Below the pieces are notes generated by a model. That model was not told the origin of the DNA. It saw only the letters and a list, made by a program, of their open reading frames with translations, and did not search any database. Made by a program: the position numbers and the translations under genes. DNA of 64,000 nucleotides from positions 124,001-188,000 of the forward strand of contig NZ_JALIRM010000010.1 of the NCBI RefSeq assembly GCF_022900255.1, written 5' to 3'. Source of the DNA: Lederbergia wuyishanensis (GTDB lineage: Bacteria; Bacillota; Bacilli; Bacillales; Bacillaceae_C). Below, piece after piece: positions 6,781 to 14,572 of this stretch (the stretch's first letter is position 1; each line of letters opens with the position of its first letter).

Positions 6781-8925
6781 ATGAGAAAAATAGTTTTTAA
6801 GAGGTTAATAAATTTACTAGTTATTGCCCTTCTATTTCTACCGATATTCTCCAGTCTTTCCATTCGTGTACATGCAGAAGACACAGTTTCTGTTAAATTA
6901 CTTTCTGTGAACGATTTACATGGCAAGATTGATGTAACTGGAACAGTTAATAATGTGAATTATGGGCGTGCTGATTATTTGGCTACATACTTAAAAACCC
7001 GTAAAGCAATCAATCCAAGCAACACGCTAATCGTCCATTCTGGAGATATGATCGGTGGAAGCTCGCCGGTTTCAGCCTTGTTACAAGATGAACCAACTGT
7101 TGAAATCATGCATTCGATCGGATTCGATATAGGTACTGTGGGTAACCACGAATTTGATGAGGGTACACAAGAACTCCTTCGGATGATACACGGCGGAGAT
7201 CATTCAAACGGCACAAAAGGATACAAAGGGATGAACTTTCCTGTTGTTGCCGCTAATGTGGAATACAAAGATACTGGAAAGCTTGTATTTGACCCGTATG
7301 CCATTAAAGAAGTAGACGGAGTTAAGATTGGATTTATTGGTATAGCCACGGTTGAAACTCCTAATATGGTGATGGCATCTGGTATTCAAGATATCCGTTT
7401 CACGGACGAAGCAGCAGCTGTCAATAAATATACAGAGGAGCTAAAAGCACAAGGGATTAAAGCAATTGTTGTTTTAGCACATGTTCCAGGAAATCAAAGC
7501 GGTGAAACAGCGACTGGTCAAATTGCAAGCTTAGCGAAGAAAACAGATGAAGAAGTAGATGTCATAATTGCTGCACATAACCATGTGAAACTCAATGCAA
7601 TCGTAGATAACAAACTTATTGTACAAGCTTGGGAATATGGAAAAGCCTTTGCAGACATTGATTTAAAAATTGATCTTTCTACAGGTGATATTGTTGAAAA
7701 AAGCGCAGAAATCGTTGATGTTATTCAAGAAGGCGTAACACCAGATCCCGAAGTCAGTGCTATTTTAGCCAAATATAAAGAAATGGTTGGACCCATCTTG
7801 AATGAAGTAGTCGGTTTTGCTGCCGTTCCAATGGATGGAGGCTACCCAATAAAAGGCATCATTGGTGACAATGCTCTAGGAAACTTAATTGCAGACGGAA
7901 TGAATTATGAAATGAAGTCTGATTTTGCTTTAATGAACGGCGGAGGAATCCGTGACATTCTGGACAAAGGCGAAATTACGTGGGAGGACCTTTTCAATAT
8001 CCAGCCATTTAATAACACTTTGATTACGGTCACCATTCCAGGATCAGCATTGGAACCTATTTTAAATGCCCAAATATCATCCTATGGACCAGACGTCTCT
8101 ATCGGTGGATTCTCTTATACATGGGATAGTGCCACAAATAAAGTAGTGAATATCTATCTTCCAGATGGAACGCCTATTGATAAAAATGGGACTTATACGC
8201 TTACCGTCAACAATTATATGTATGAACATGCGACTGATAAATATAAAATTCGCCAATATGGAAAAAATCCTGTTCAAGGACCTGAAGACTTACAAGCGAC
8301 TGTAAATTTCGTGAAAAGCTTTAATGGGCCAATCCACTATGTTGCGGACGGAAGAATATCGGAAGACCACTTGGCGCCTGAACTGGCAGATGCGATAATA
8401 CGTGAGGCCGACTTCAGAGATGGCTCCTATCTTCATGATGTTACAGTAACCTTGGAAGCAACAGATGCAGGAATCGGAGTTTCGCATATTGAGTATAGCC
8501 TGGATAATGGCGTCACTTGGAAACGATATGAAGAGGGGCTTACTCTAAATAAAAAAGGTAAAAACTCCATTCAATATCGTGCGAAAGATAAAGTGCATAA
8601 TGTTTCCGAAACGAAAATCCTTGATGTATTCATTACATCTGCAACAATCGATAATACGATTACTTTAGTGAAACAAGCAAAAGGAGATAAAGGTATTAAA
8701 ACATCCCTTATTGCCCAATTGGAAAACGTGAGTAAGACTATTGAAAAAGGTAAAGAAGATAAAGCTTACCAATCTCTAGAAAGAATTTACTTGCGTATTA
8801 GCCAGCTCTCAAATAAAGACTTGGATGAACTGGATAAAAAAGAAATTATGTTCATGCTTCAATACATCGTTGAACACCAAACAGCTAGTAGCGGGGACGA
8901 GTTCCCGTCATTACTAGCAAGTTAG
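6781..8925 (+). CDS. secreted bifunctional 2',3'-cyclic nucleotide phosphodiesterase / 5'-nucleotidase
   Basis: The 714-residue protein has a signal peptide (about 1-32, ending VHAED). A calcineurin-like metallophosphatase domain follows, with VNDLHGK (D45, H47), HSGDMIGG (D89), GNHEFDEG (N122-H123) and AAHNH. Next come a 5'-nucleotidase C-terminal domain (about 345-510), an OmpL47/Ig-like module (about 545-620) and a helical FIMAH-like C-terminal domain (about 625-700). The enzyme would release phosphate from extracellular nucleotides. No LPxTG anchor is present, so it is probably secreted or held by the FIMAH module. The ribosome site AAGGGGAG is good. A PhoP-type promoter lies just upstream, and a strong terminator follows. 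Confidence 0.92.
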   Translation: MRKIVFKRLINLLVIALLFLPIFSSLSIRVHAEDTVSVKLLSVNDLHGKIDVTGTVNNVNYGRADYLATYLKTRKAINPSNTLIVHSGDMIGGSSPVSALLQDEPTVEIMHSIGFDIGTVGNHEFDEGTQELLRMIHGGDHSNGTKGYKGMNFPVVAANVEYKDTGKLVFDPYAIKEVDGVKIGFIGIATVETPNMVMASGIQDIRFTDEAAAVNKYTEELKAQGIKAIVVLAHVPGNQSGETATGQIASLAKKTDEEVDVIIAAHNHVKLNAIVDNKLIVQAWEYGKAFADIDLKIDLSTGDIVEKSAEIVDVIQEGVTPDPEVSAILAKYKEMVGPILNEVVGFAAVPMDGGYPIKGIIGDNALGNLIADGMNYEMKSDFALMNGGGIRDILDKGEITWEDLFNIQPFNNTLITVTIPGSALEPILNAQISSYGPDVSIGGFSYTWDSATNKVVNIYLPDGTPIDKNGTYTLTVNNYMYEHATDKYKIRQYGKNPVQGPEDLQATVNFVKSFNGPIHYVADGRISEDHLAPELADAIIREADFRDGSYLHDVTVTLEATDAGIGVSHIEYSLDNGVTWKRYEEGLTLNKKGKNSIQYRAKDKVHNVSETKILDVFITSATIDNTITLVKQAKGDKGIKTSLIAQLENVSKTIEKGKEDKAYQSLERIYLRISQLSNKDLDELDKKEIMFMLQYIVEHQTASSGDEFPSLLAS

Positions 8926-8948
8926 TTAGTCTATCCAAATCCTTATAA

Positions 8949-8985
8949 AGAAAGAATCTTCGTAATCCTTACGAAGATTCTTTCT
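8949..8985. terminator. bidirectional terminator between the nucleotidase gene and aspS2
   Basis: This perfect 17-bp inverted repeat with a 3-nt loop (AAAGAATCTTCGTAA / TTACGAAGATTCTTT core) is followed by T-rich tails on both strands. It separates two convergent genes. Confidence 0.92.
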
Positions 8986-8989
8986 ATTT

Positions 8990-10288
8990 TTATGGTATAA
9001 GACGTGTACAGTCTCTTGGAAACGCACTTGCTTCGCGAACATTCGATAGTTCCAAGAACTTATATATTAATCTTTCTAGTCCTATCGCAAAACCGCCATG
9101 TGGAGGACAGCCGTATCGGAATGTATTAACGTATGACTGAAAATCCTCTACATGTAATCCTTTTTCTTCAAATGAAGCAATTAGCATATTATATTCATGA
9201 ATTCTTTGTGCTCCTGATGTAATTTCTAATCCTTTGTATAGCAAGTCAAAAGAATCTGTAATCCTAGGATTGTCTTTATTCGACATCGTGTACATAGGTC
9301 TCGATTCTTTTGGATAATGTGTAATAAACACAAAATCACTGCCATATGTTTCCTTCACATATTTTCCAAGTAACTTTTCACCTTCTGTATCTAAATCGCC
9401 TACGGCTGATTCTTTTCGATACCTTGTTTTCAATATTTGTTGGGCCTCTGTCAATGTTATCTTCGGTATCTCCGTAATGATAGGTACAGTAGCTTCTAAA
9501 AGACTTAATTCTTTTTCACAGTTCTGCGCTACCTTTTTAAACATATATCTTAAAACATCTGACTCTAACTTCATCACTTCATGAAAATCTCGGATAAAGC
9601 CGAACTCTACGTCCAATGAAATATATTCATTTAAATGACGAGAAGAGTTGTGATATTCCGCACGATAAACAGGAGCAATCTCAAAAACACGTTCCAGTCC
9701 ACCTGCAACCATCATTTGCTTATAAAATTGTGGAGACTGAGCTAAATACGCTTCTGTCTGAAAATATGGGAGTTTAAATACATTCGCTCCCCCTTCCGCT
9801 CCTTGTGAAACAATCTTAGGTGTAAATATTTGCGTGAAATCATTCTCTATTAGAAATTCGCTAAATGCCCGTACGAAGGTGGATTGAACCTTAAAAATGG
9901 CCTGCACTCGTTCATGTCGAAGGGAAATTACTCGTTCATTCAACATTTGATCCAATCCAACTTGCAGCTTTCTTTTATTCACTTCAAAAGGAAGTCGGTC
10001 TGAAGTGTTCAACACCTTCACTTCTTTTGCAAGTACTTCTACCCCTAATTCCGTTTTTGTCGTTTCCACTAGTTCTCCAATAATTTCAACAACACTCTCT
10101 ACATCTACCTTATATCCTGCTAAGTCGTTTTCTAATACACATTGAATGACGCCAGTTCTGTCACGTAATAATAAAAAACTAAGATTTCCCAAATGACGGA
10201 TTTTTTTCACCCAACCTTGCAGTAAAACAACCTCTTTACTAGATGATTTACATTCACGAATGAGTGACCGCTTTAATGTTTGATCCAT
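8990..10288 (-). CDS. aspS2: non-discriminating-type aspartate--tRNA(Asp/Asn) ligase (AspRS2)
   Basis: The 432-residue class IIb synthetase has an OB-fold anticodon domain (about 1-100) followed by the catalytic core. Motif 2 is near RAEYHNSSRHLNEY and motif 3 is GFAIGLERLIY close to the C-terminus. At 432 aa it lacks the GAD insertion of the roughly 590-aa bacterial AspRS and is of the compact archaeal type. In other Firmicutes such second AspRS proteins charge both tRNA-Asp and tRNA-Asn, feeding GatCAB; that activity is inferred here. Alternatively it could be an AsnRS relative. Its leader carries a T-box and then an Asp/Asn-rich small ORF that overlaps the gene start. Ribosome site GGAGGAG precedes the ATG. 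Confidence 0.85.
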   Translation of the reverse strand: MDQTLKRSLIRECKSSSKEVVLLQGWVKKIRHLGNLSFLLLRDRTGVIQCVLENDLAGYKVDVESVVEIIGELVETTKTELGVEVLAKEVKVLNTSDRLPFEVNKRKLQVGLDQMLNERVISLRHERVQAIFKVQSTFVRAFSEFLIENDFTQIFTPKIVSQGAEGGANVFKLPYFQTEAYLAQSPQFYKQMMVAGGLERVFEIAPVYRAEYHNSSRHLNEYISLDVEFGFIRDFHEVMKLESDVLRYMFKKVAQNCEKELSLLEATVPIITEIPKITLTEAQQILKTRYRKESAVGDLDTEGEKLLGKYVKETYGSDFVFITHYPKESRPMYTMSNKDNPRITDSFDLLYKGLEITSGAQRIHEYNMLIASFEEKGLHVEDFQSYVNTFRYGCPPHGGFAIGLERLIYKFLELSNVREASAFPRDCTRLIP

Positions 10289-10349
10289 TATTTTCTCCTC
10301 CTATATTTTTTAAATTATTTACATTATCATTGTCATCGTCATCATCCAC
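10254..10349 (-). CDS. candidate Asp/Asn-codon leader peptide of aspS2
   Basis: A 31-codon frame starts with GTG at 10349 behind a very strong AAAGGAGGTGA ribosome site immediately after the T-box terminator. Codons 2-9 read Asp-Asp-Asp-Asp-Asp-Asn-Asp-Asn, and Asn recurs at 11, 12, 15, 20, 21 and 24. Codons 17-18 (GGA GGA) are themselves the ribosome site of aspS2, and the leader stops at 10254-10256, about 35 nt inside aspS2 in another frame. The design resembles amino-acid attenuator peptides. Stalling in the Asp/Asn run would leave the aspS2 ribosome site open, while free passage would occlude it. The translation and the mechanism are inference. The run could also be low-complexity DNA. 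Confidence 0.6.
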   Translation of the reverse strand: MDDDDDNDNVNNLKNIGGENNGSNIKAVTHS

Positions 10350-10375
10350 GGCCACTCACCTCCTTTAAAGAATAC

Positions 10376-10609
10376 AAAAATCCGCCCCTAAAAATAGGGA
10401 CGGATTTTTCCGCGGTACCACCCAAATTGTCAAAATGACCACTTAGACCTGATAACGGTAGGCACCGTTTGCTTTTACTAATCATCACGTTCAAAGCTAC
10501 GCTCACAGGTGTCTTTCCAACATGCGGTGTCGCAATCTTCCCAGCAATCGATTGCTCTCTGTAGACCCTTGCATGAGTACTCTTCCTGATCAACACTTTT
10601 TATATATTG
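10376..10609 (-). promoter_or_regulatory. T-box leader of aspS2
   Basis: On the minus strand this leader contains the conserved T-box GGTGGTACCGCGG (10410-10422) and a strong terminator: AAAAATCCGTCCCTA pairing with TAGGGGCGGATTTTT, 10376-10409. Stem I begins near 10596, with an AGTA loop-E motif after UUGAUCA, which can pair with UGAUUAG on the 3' side. The likely specifier region is TTTGAACGTG; AAC (Asn) at 10489-10491 is the best candidate, but I could not fold it rigorously. Uncharged tRNA would pair with the T-box and prevent termination. A -35 TTGCAT (10639-10644) and -10 TAAACT (10616-10621) with a 17-bp spacer lie upstream. An 84-codon frame across this RNA is a chance shadow. Confidence 0.93.
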
Positions 10610-10701
10610 TATAGTAGTTTATTCATTTTTCTTTAAGAATGCAAGATATTTTTTGGAACTCTTTCGAATTTATTAACAATTAGTCTAAAAAAGTATATAA
10701 C

Positions 10702-11592
10702 TTATTCTATTTCGACCTCAATATCCTTTACGTAAACAGCAGTACCCGAAATAGATATATCTAGGTTTCCGTGTTCTCCATTTACATGCACATATACAAG
10801 TCCGTCTTTTTCCATTTCATGCCCTTGCTCAACTATAAACGTTGTTGGTAAACTGATATTTTCGTTAACAAAAGTTTTATAATATGCTCCCATCACTCCT
10901 GAAGCTGTTCCAGTAACAGCATCTTCAATCGTTCCTGAAAAAGGAGACGAAAAGTGACGAGCATGCATATCATTTCCCTCGCCGAGCACTTCAAAACATA
11001 TTGGATGTACAGAAGCTTTTGGCATTTCGTATAAAACACTCGGAAAATCTTCTGTTGCAGGAACCATTTTTTTAAAGCTTGCTAGTTCTTTAACAGGTAC
11101 AATCAACGTCCATATTCCTGTATAGCCATAGACAATTGGGTATTTGGAATGCAGATCTTCCTCAGTTAATCCAATTGCAGCTGCTAATTCAGACTTTGAA
11201 CCACTAAATGTTTGAAACTGAGGCTTTGCATGCTGCATTGTGATTAGTAGTTTATTATTTTCTTCATGAATATGGGTAGGCAATACGCCTGCTTTTGTTT
11301 CAATTGTAATATTGGATTGTTTTAATAAACCGTTCATTCTTAATGCATACACCGTTCCCATTGTCGCATGTCCGCATAAATTCATCTCATGTCCCGGTGT
11401 GAAATAACGGATTCTAAAATCAGCAATTTCCGAAGAAACGACAAAAGATGTTTCATTAAATCCGACTGCCGCCGCTATTGCCAACATTTCTTCTTCAGTA
11501 TAATGATTCCCATCCAGTACGACCCCAGCTGGATTCCCTTTTCCCGGAATGGAACTGAACGCATCAATATGTTTTACGTACACTTTTTGCAT
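10702..11592 (-). CDS. PhzF family isomerase/epimerase-like protein
   Basis: The 296-residue product has the two-lobed diaminopimelate-epimerase-like fold of PhzF proteins. Visible family features are KGNPAGVV (about 18-25), the proposed catalytic Glu 47 in GFNETSF, and the NLCGHATMG motif near residue 71. GxxEDAVTGTASG in the second lobe is the matching motif. PhzF itself isomerises a phenazine precursor, but there are no other phenazine genes here, and most Bacillus homologs have no known substrate. The gene overlaps no neighbour. A DinB-family gene lies 38 bp upstream on the same strand and may be co-transcribed. Confidence 0.9.
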   Translation of the reverse strand: MQKVYVKHIDAFSSIPGKGNPAGVVLDGNHYTEEEMLAIAAAVGFNETSFVVSSEIADFRIRYFTPGHEMNLCGHATMGTVYALRMNGLLKQSNITIETKAGVLPTHIHEENNKLLITMQHAKPQFQTFSGSKSELAAAIGLTEEDLHSKYPIVYGYTGIWTLIVPVKELASFKKMVPATEDFPSVLYEMPKASVHPICFEVLGEGNDMHARHFSSPFSGTIEDAVTGTASGVMGAYYKTFVNENISLPTTFIVEQGHEMEKDGLVYVHVNGEHGNLDISISGTAVYVKDIEVEIE

Positions 11593-11630
11593 GACAAAAT
11601 CTCCTGTTCTATATTTACCATATGCTCATT

Positions 11631-12125
11631 TTAAATATCATCGAGTAATCCGACTTTCCAGCTTTTTTGGAGTTTCCTAATATAAATGATTTGACCAATA
11701 TGATACGCATTATGTGTTGCTACATTTCCAAGAACAGCCCACCACTGAGCAGGCTCAGGGAAACCATGCACTTCACTTTCAACTTTTTCTTCTGTAAGTA
11801 AATCTGACCACTGCAAAAGAACCCTTAATAATTCATCTTTTAAATCAATAAAACTCTTATTGTCTGGGATGACAAAACTTTTATTATTATCTTCTATTGA
11901 AGGCACGGCATTTACATCAGATTTTATATATCTAGTTTGCCAAGTTTCATTCCAAAACAGCAAATGCTGAACAATCTCAGCGATACTGTTACAATCTTTA
12001 TCAGGCTTCCAAAACGCTTCTTCTTCAGACAAATCGTCGACTGCTTCTGAAAAAGGCAAATACCAACTAGGATCATTTGCATTTGCTAACAACTGTTCGG
12101 CTAAAACTTCTTTTGCATGAATCAT
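11631..12125 (-). CDS. DinB family (YfiT-like) metal-dependent protein
   Basis: This 164-residue four-helix-bundle protein has the three-His metal triad expected for DinB/YfiT proteins: His in IVQHLLFWN (about residue 54) and the pair in THNAYHIGQI (about 138 and 142). Members act as damage-inducible or thiol-S-transferase-like enzymes (bacillithiol transferases are one subgroup). The substrate here cannot be told. The ATG follows AGAGGTGGAC. It lies just upstream of the PhzF gene, possibly in one operon. Confidence 0.85.
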   Translation of the reverse strand: MIHAKEVLAEQLLANANDPSWYLPFSEAVDDLSEEEAFWKPDKDCNSIAEIVQHLLFWNETWQTRYIKSDVNAVPSIEDNNKSFVIPDNKSFIDLKDELLRVLLQWSDLLTEEKVESEVHGFPEPAQWWAVLGNVATHNAYHIGQIIYIRKLQKSWKVGLLDDI

Positions 12126-12295
12126 GTTTTGTCCACCTCTTTATTTTAGTTTTTAGTTCAATCTTTCTTTTACTTCTATTAATGTTACAAGTTATCCTCT
12201 TTAAAAGTTTGGGAATTATTGAAATTAGAGTAATATCTCAGTATATTCCCACAACAAATCGATTGATTTCTTAGTAAAATTCCCTTATTATATAT

Positions 12296-12311
12296 TTAGA
12301 TAATTATCTAA
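12296..12311. promoter_or_regulatory. 16-bp palindromic operator candidate of the ArsR-type repressor
   Basis: TTAGATAATTATCTAA is a perfect palindrome 53 bp before the ATG of the ArsR-family gene. Such AT-rich dyads are typical ArsR/SdpR targets, suggesting autorepression. Confidence 0.55.
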
Positions 12312-12363
12312 TTACCTAATTAATAACTTTCAATTACGATTGTATAGGAAAAGAGGGGTTGAA

Positions 12364-12645
12364 ATGAATGATGCTTTCAAGGCGTTGTCCGATCCAAGCA
12401 GACGTAAAATTTTACACTTGCTTAAAAAGCAGGACTTAACTGCAGGTGAAATTGCGGATCATTTTGACATGACAAAGCCAAGCATTTCACATCATTTGAA
12501 TTTATTAAAACAAGCAAACTTGGTTGATTCAGAAAAAAAGGGGCAACAAGTTATTTATTCCTTAAACACAAGTGTATTCGAGGATGTTATTACTTGGTTT
12601 ATGGATTTGTTAAACAAAGACGATGAGGAGAAGTCGATAAAATGA
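12364..12645 (+). CDS. ArsR-family autorepressor, SdpR-like
   Basis: This short winged-helix regulator (93 aa from the chosen start) begins NDAFKALSDPSRRKILHLL and carries the HTH TAGEIADHFDMTKPSISHHL. No metal-binding Cys pair is present in the recognition helix, so it is not an arsenic or metal sensor. The match to SdpR and its gene order fits a membrane-sequestered autorepressor. I chose the ATG at 12364 because AGAGGGG precedes it; the upstream ATG at 12340 has no ribosome site. Its stop overlaps the next gene (SdpI-like), showing coupling. A perfect palindrome lies in its promoter region. Confidence 0.88.
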   Translation: MNDAFKALSDPSRRKILHLLKKQDLTAGEIADHFDMTKPSISHHLNLLKQANLVDSEKKGQQVIYSLNTSVFEDVITWFMDLLNKDDEEKSIK

Positions 12646-13268
12646 AAAGACATTGGTTTGGACTAATTATCTTAGTTATCATAGTTTTTATAACTTGTAT
12701 TTCTTATCCATTTTTGCCAGAACAAATTGGTATGCATTGGAATTATAAAGGTGTACCAGATGACTTTGCAGATAAAAGTTACGCGGCTTTTGTTTTTCCG
12801 GGAATTACGCTTGGCGTTTATATTTTGGGATTATTATTGCCAAAAATTGATCCAAGGAAGAACAATTACCCACGATTCGAAGGTACGTATTTTTGGATTA
12901 TAAATGGCATTATATTGTTCCTATTCCTATTTCAAATCGCTAATATTGCGAGCAGCTTAGGAATAATCAATCCCAAATATGTAGTTCCAGTGTTAATAGG
13001 ATTATTATTCATTTTTATAGGGAACTTAAGTCCAAAATTCAAACCTAATTACTTTATTGGCATTCGTACACCATGGACATTAGCGAATGAAGATGTTTGG
13101 AGAAAAACCCATAGATTTGGAGGAAAGGTTTTTGTCGTTTTAGGTATATTGATGTTATTAGTTCCAGTTATTCCAGCAGCTATCCAAGTTTACTACGTGC
13201 TCATTTCTATATTCGTTTTGTTAGGACTTATTGTTTTTTCTTCTTATTATTTTTTCGTGAAAATATAA
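12642..13268 (+). CDS. SdpI/YhfL-like immunity-type membrane protein with DUF1648
   Basis: The 208-residue protein has about six membrane helices. The N-terminal DUF1648 segment is recognisable as PFLPEQIGMHWNYKGVPDD (about residues 24-42), and the SdpI motif region NYFIGIRTPWTLANEDVW lies near residues 137-155. In B. subtilis SdpI protects from the SdpC toxin and sequesters SdpR at the membrane. No sdpABC toxin genes are near, so this pair is an orphan immunity module or has another envelope role. Translation is coupled to the repressor by a 4-bp overlap. Confidence 0.88.
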   Translation: MKRHWFGLIILVIIVFITCISYPFLPEQIGMHWNYKGVPDDFADKSYAAFVFPGITLGVYILGLLLPKIDPRKNNYPRFEGTYFWIINGIILFLFLFQIANIASSLGIINPKYVVPVLIGLLFIFIGNLSPKFKPNYFIGIRTPWTLANEDVWRKTHRFGGKVFVVLGILMLLVPVIPAAIQVYYVLISIFVLLGLIVFSSYYFFVKI

Positions 13269-13272
13269 ACTA

Positions 13273-13297
13273 AAACTCCCAAATCGGGAGTTTTTTT
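13273..13297 (+). terminator. terminator of the sdpRI-like operon
   Basis: AAACTCCC / GGGAGTTT with a short AAATC loop is followed by seven T, starting a few bases after the stop. Confidence 0.88.
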
Positions 13298-13402
13298 AAT
13301 GGAGGGAGAAACCTTATAAATGTAACAAAAAAAGAACGGAATCGAAATAAATTCGTCCGAACTTCCCCTCAGTGTTTTTGCTTACCTTTACAGTTCATTT
13401 CT

Positions 13403-14044
13403 TTATTTATTTCTTACTTTTGAAATAGTCAATCCGTCTCCGATTGGAATAAGCATGGATTCTAATTGGGGATGATTGGCCACCGTTTCATTGAATCTTA
13501 GCATTATTTCCGTATAATATTTAGGATTTAAAGACTGCTCTGCTACACTACCTCCTGCAAGGACGTTATCAGCAACAATTAGCGCACCTGGTTCCGCAAG
13601 TGTAATGCAGCATCTTAGGTAATTAACGTAATTTTCTTTGTCAGCGTCAATAAAGAAAAAATCAAATCGCTTACTTTCCCCAACAAGCTTTTCAAGGCTT
13701 TGCAAAGCAGGTCCAGTTAAATATGTTACTTGTTCGCCAAAACCGGCTTTTGATAGATTGCTATATGCCAACTTAGCATATCTCTCCTCTAATTCTAGAG
13801 ATGTCAATTTCCCTTCCACACCGAACCCTCTGGCAAGGCAGATCCCGCTATAGCCACCAAGAGCTCCAATTTCCAGAACGTTTTTAGCCTTGGAAATGGA
13901 TACGAGCATCGTTAAAAGTTTTCCAGAAGAGGGAGAAACCGAAATGGAAGGCATTCCGTTTTCTCTTATTGAGAAAAGAACATCCTCCAAAAGAGCATCT
14001 TGATTATGAAACACCGAATCTATATAACTGTTAATTTGTTTCAT
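13403..14044 (-). CDS. SAM-dependent O-methyltransferase, YrrM/caffeoyl-CoA type
   Basis: The 213-residue product has the class I methyltransferase fold. It shows the SAM-binding motif LEIGALGGYSGICLARG (about residues 56-72), the acidic LELEERYA end of strand 2, FDFFFIDADKENY (metal/substrate loop, about 126-138) and LIVADNVL. These are the hallmarks of cation-dependent catechol-type O-methyltransferases. The acceptor is unknown. No neighbours suggest a pathway. A modest hairpin at about 13333-13362 could end its transcript. Confidence 0.88.
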   Translation of the reverse strand: MKQINSYIDSVFHNQDALLEDVLFSIRENGMPSISVSPSSGKLLTMLVSISKAKNVLEIGALGGYSGICLARGFGVEGKLTSLELEERYAKLAYSNLSKAGFGEQVTYLTGPALQSLEKLVGESKRFDFFFIDADKENYVNYLRCCITLAEPGALIVADNVLAGGSVAEQSLNPKYYTEIMLRFNETVANHPQLESMLIPIGDGLTISKVRNK

Positions 14045-14153
14045 CTAATTCAATTCCTTTCTCTTTATCGTCTAAATTCTCCGACTCTAAGGCATTGATT
14101 TATCCACTGCAATATCATGCTTCTCCGATTTTTTTACTTTCATGTATTTCAAA

Positions 14154-14488
14154 TTATTTATTATATTCATTAAGGACTATATCTATAACTTTTTAATTCA
14201 CCTACTTAAATTTGATGAATCGATTGAAACTCTGGTTCACCTAGCTGTTGCTTAATGGTTGAAGGCCTAAGTTTCATCATATCTAAAAAAGCAATGGCCC
14301 TCCCAATGCGAAAGATTTTTGGTCCATGATGATGAATGATCTTCTCCCTTATAACTGTTACTACGATAATGTTCACCAATCTCAATATCTTTAATTTTTA
14401 ATAATAGCTCCTTTCTTCTATACATAACGTCTATGGGTATCTTTAGAATATGATGTTTAACAATGAAATATGATTTTGCCCTAATCAA
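14154..14488 (-). pseudogene. decayed gene, copy 1 of a paralogous pair (family unknown)
   Basis: A minus-strand frame starts MIRAKSYFIVKHHILKIPID and reads to about 14340. After a frameshift the coding sense continues as GPKIFRIGRAIAFLDMM, then KLRPSTIKQQLGEPEFQSIH, an in-frame TAA, another frameshift, and VIDIVLNEYNK with a terminal TAA. The segment from RAIAFL to the C-terminus aligns clearly with the remnant at 18389-18586, including nucleotide identity in EPEFQSIH and GELK. At least two frameshifts and a stop make it a pseudogene. I do not recognise the ancestral family. Confidence 0.5.
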
Positions 14489-14525
14489 GGTATCCTCAAC
14501 TTAATGATTTGGCCAAAATATAATA

Positions 14526-14566
14526 AAAAACTGAGCTCTCACAAACAAACTGTGAGAATTCAGTTT
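14526..14566 (-). terminator. terminator of the GH76 gene
   Basis: On the minus strand AAACTGA-TTCTCACA pairs with TGTGAGAGCTCAGTTT (small bulge), followed by a T run. Confidence 0.8.
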
Positions 14567-14572
14567 TCTAAA

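Noticed and set aside
10342-10596. 84-codon minus-strand frame upstream of aspS2
   Set aside because: It lies entirely on the T-box RNA; its sequence is explained by stem I, the T-box and the terminator, and it has no ribosome site.
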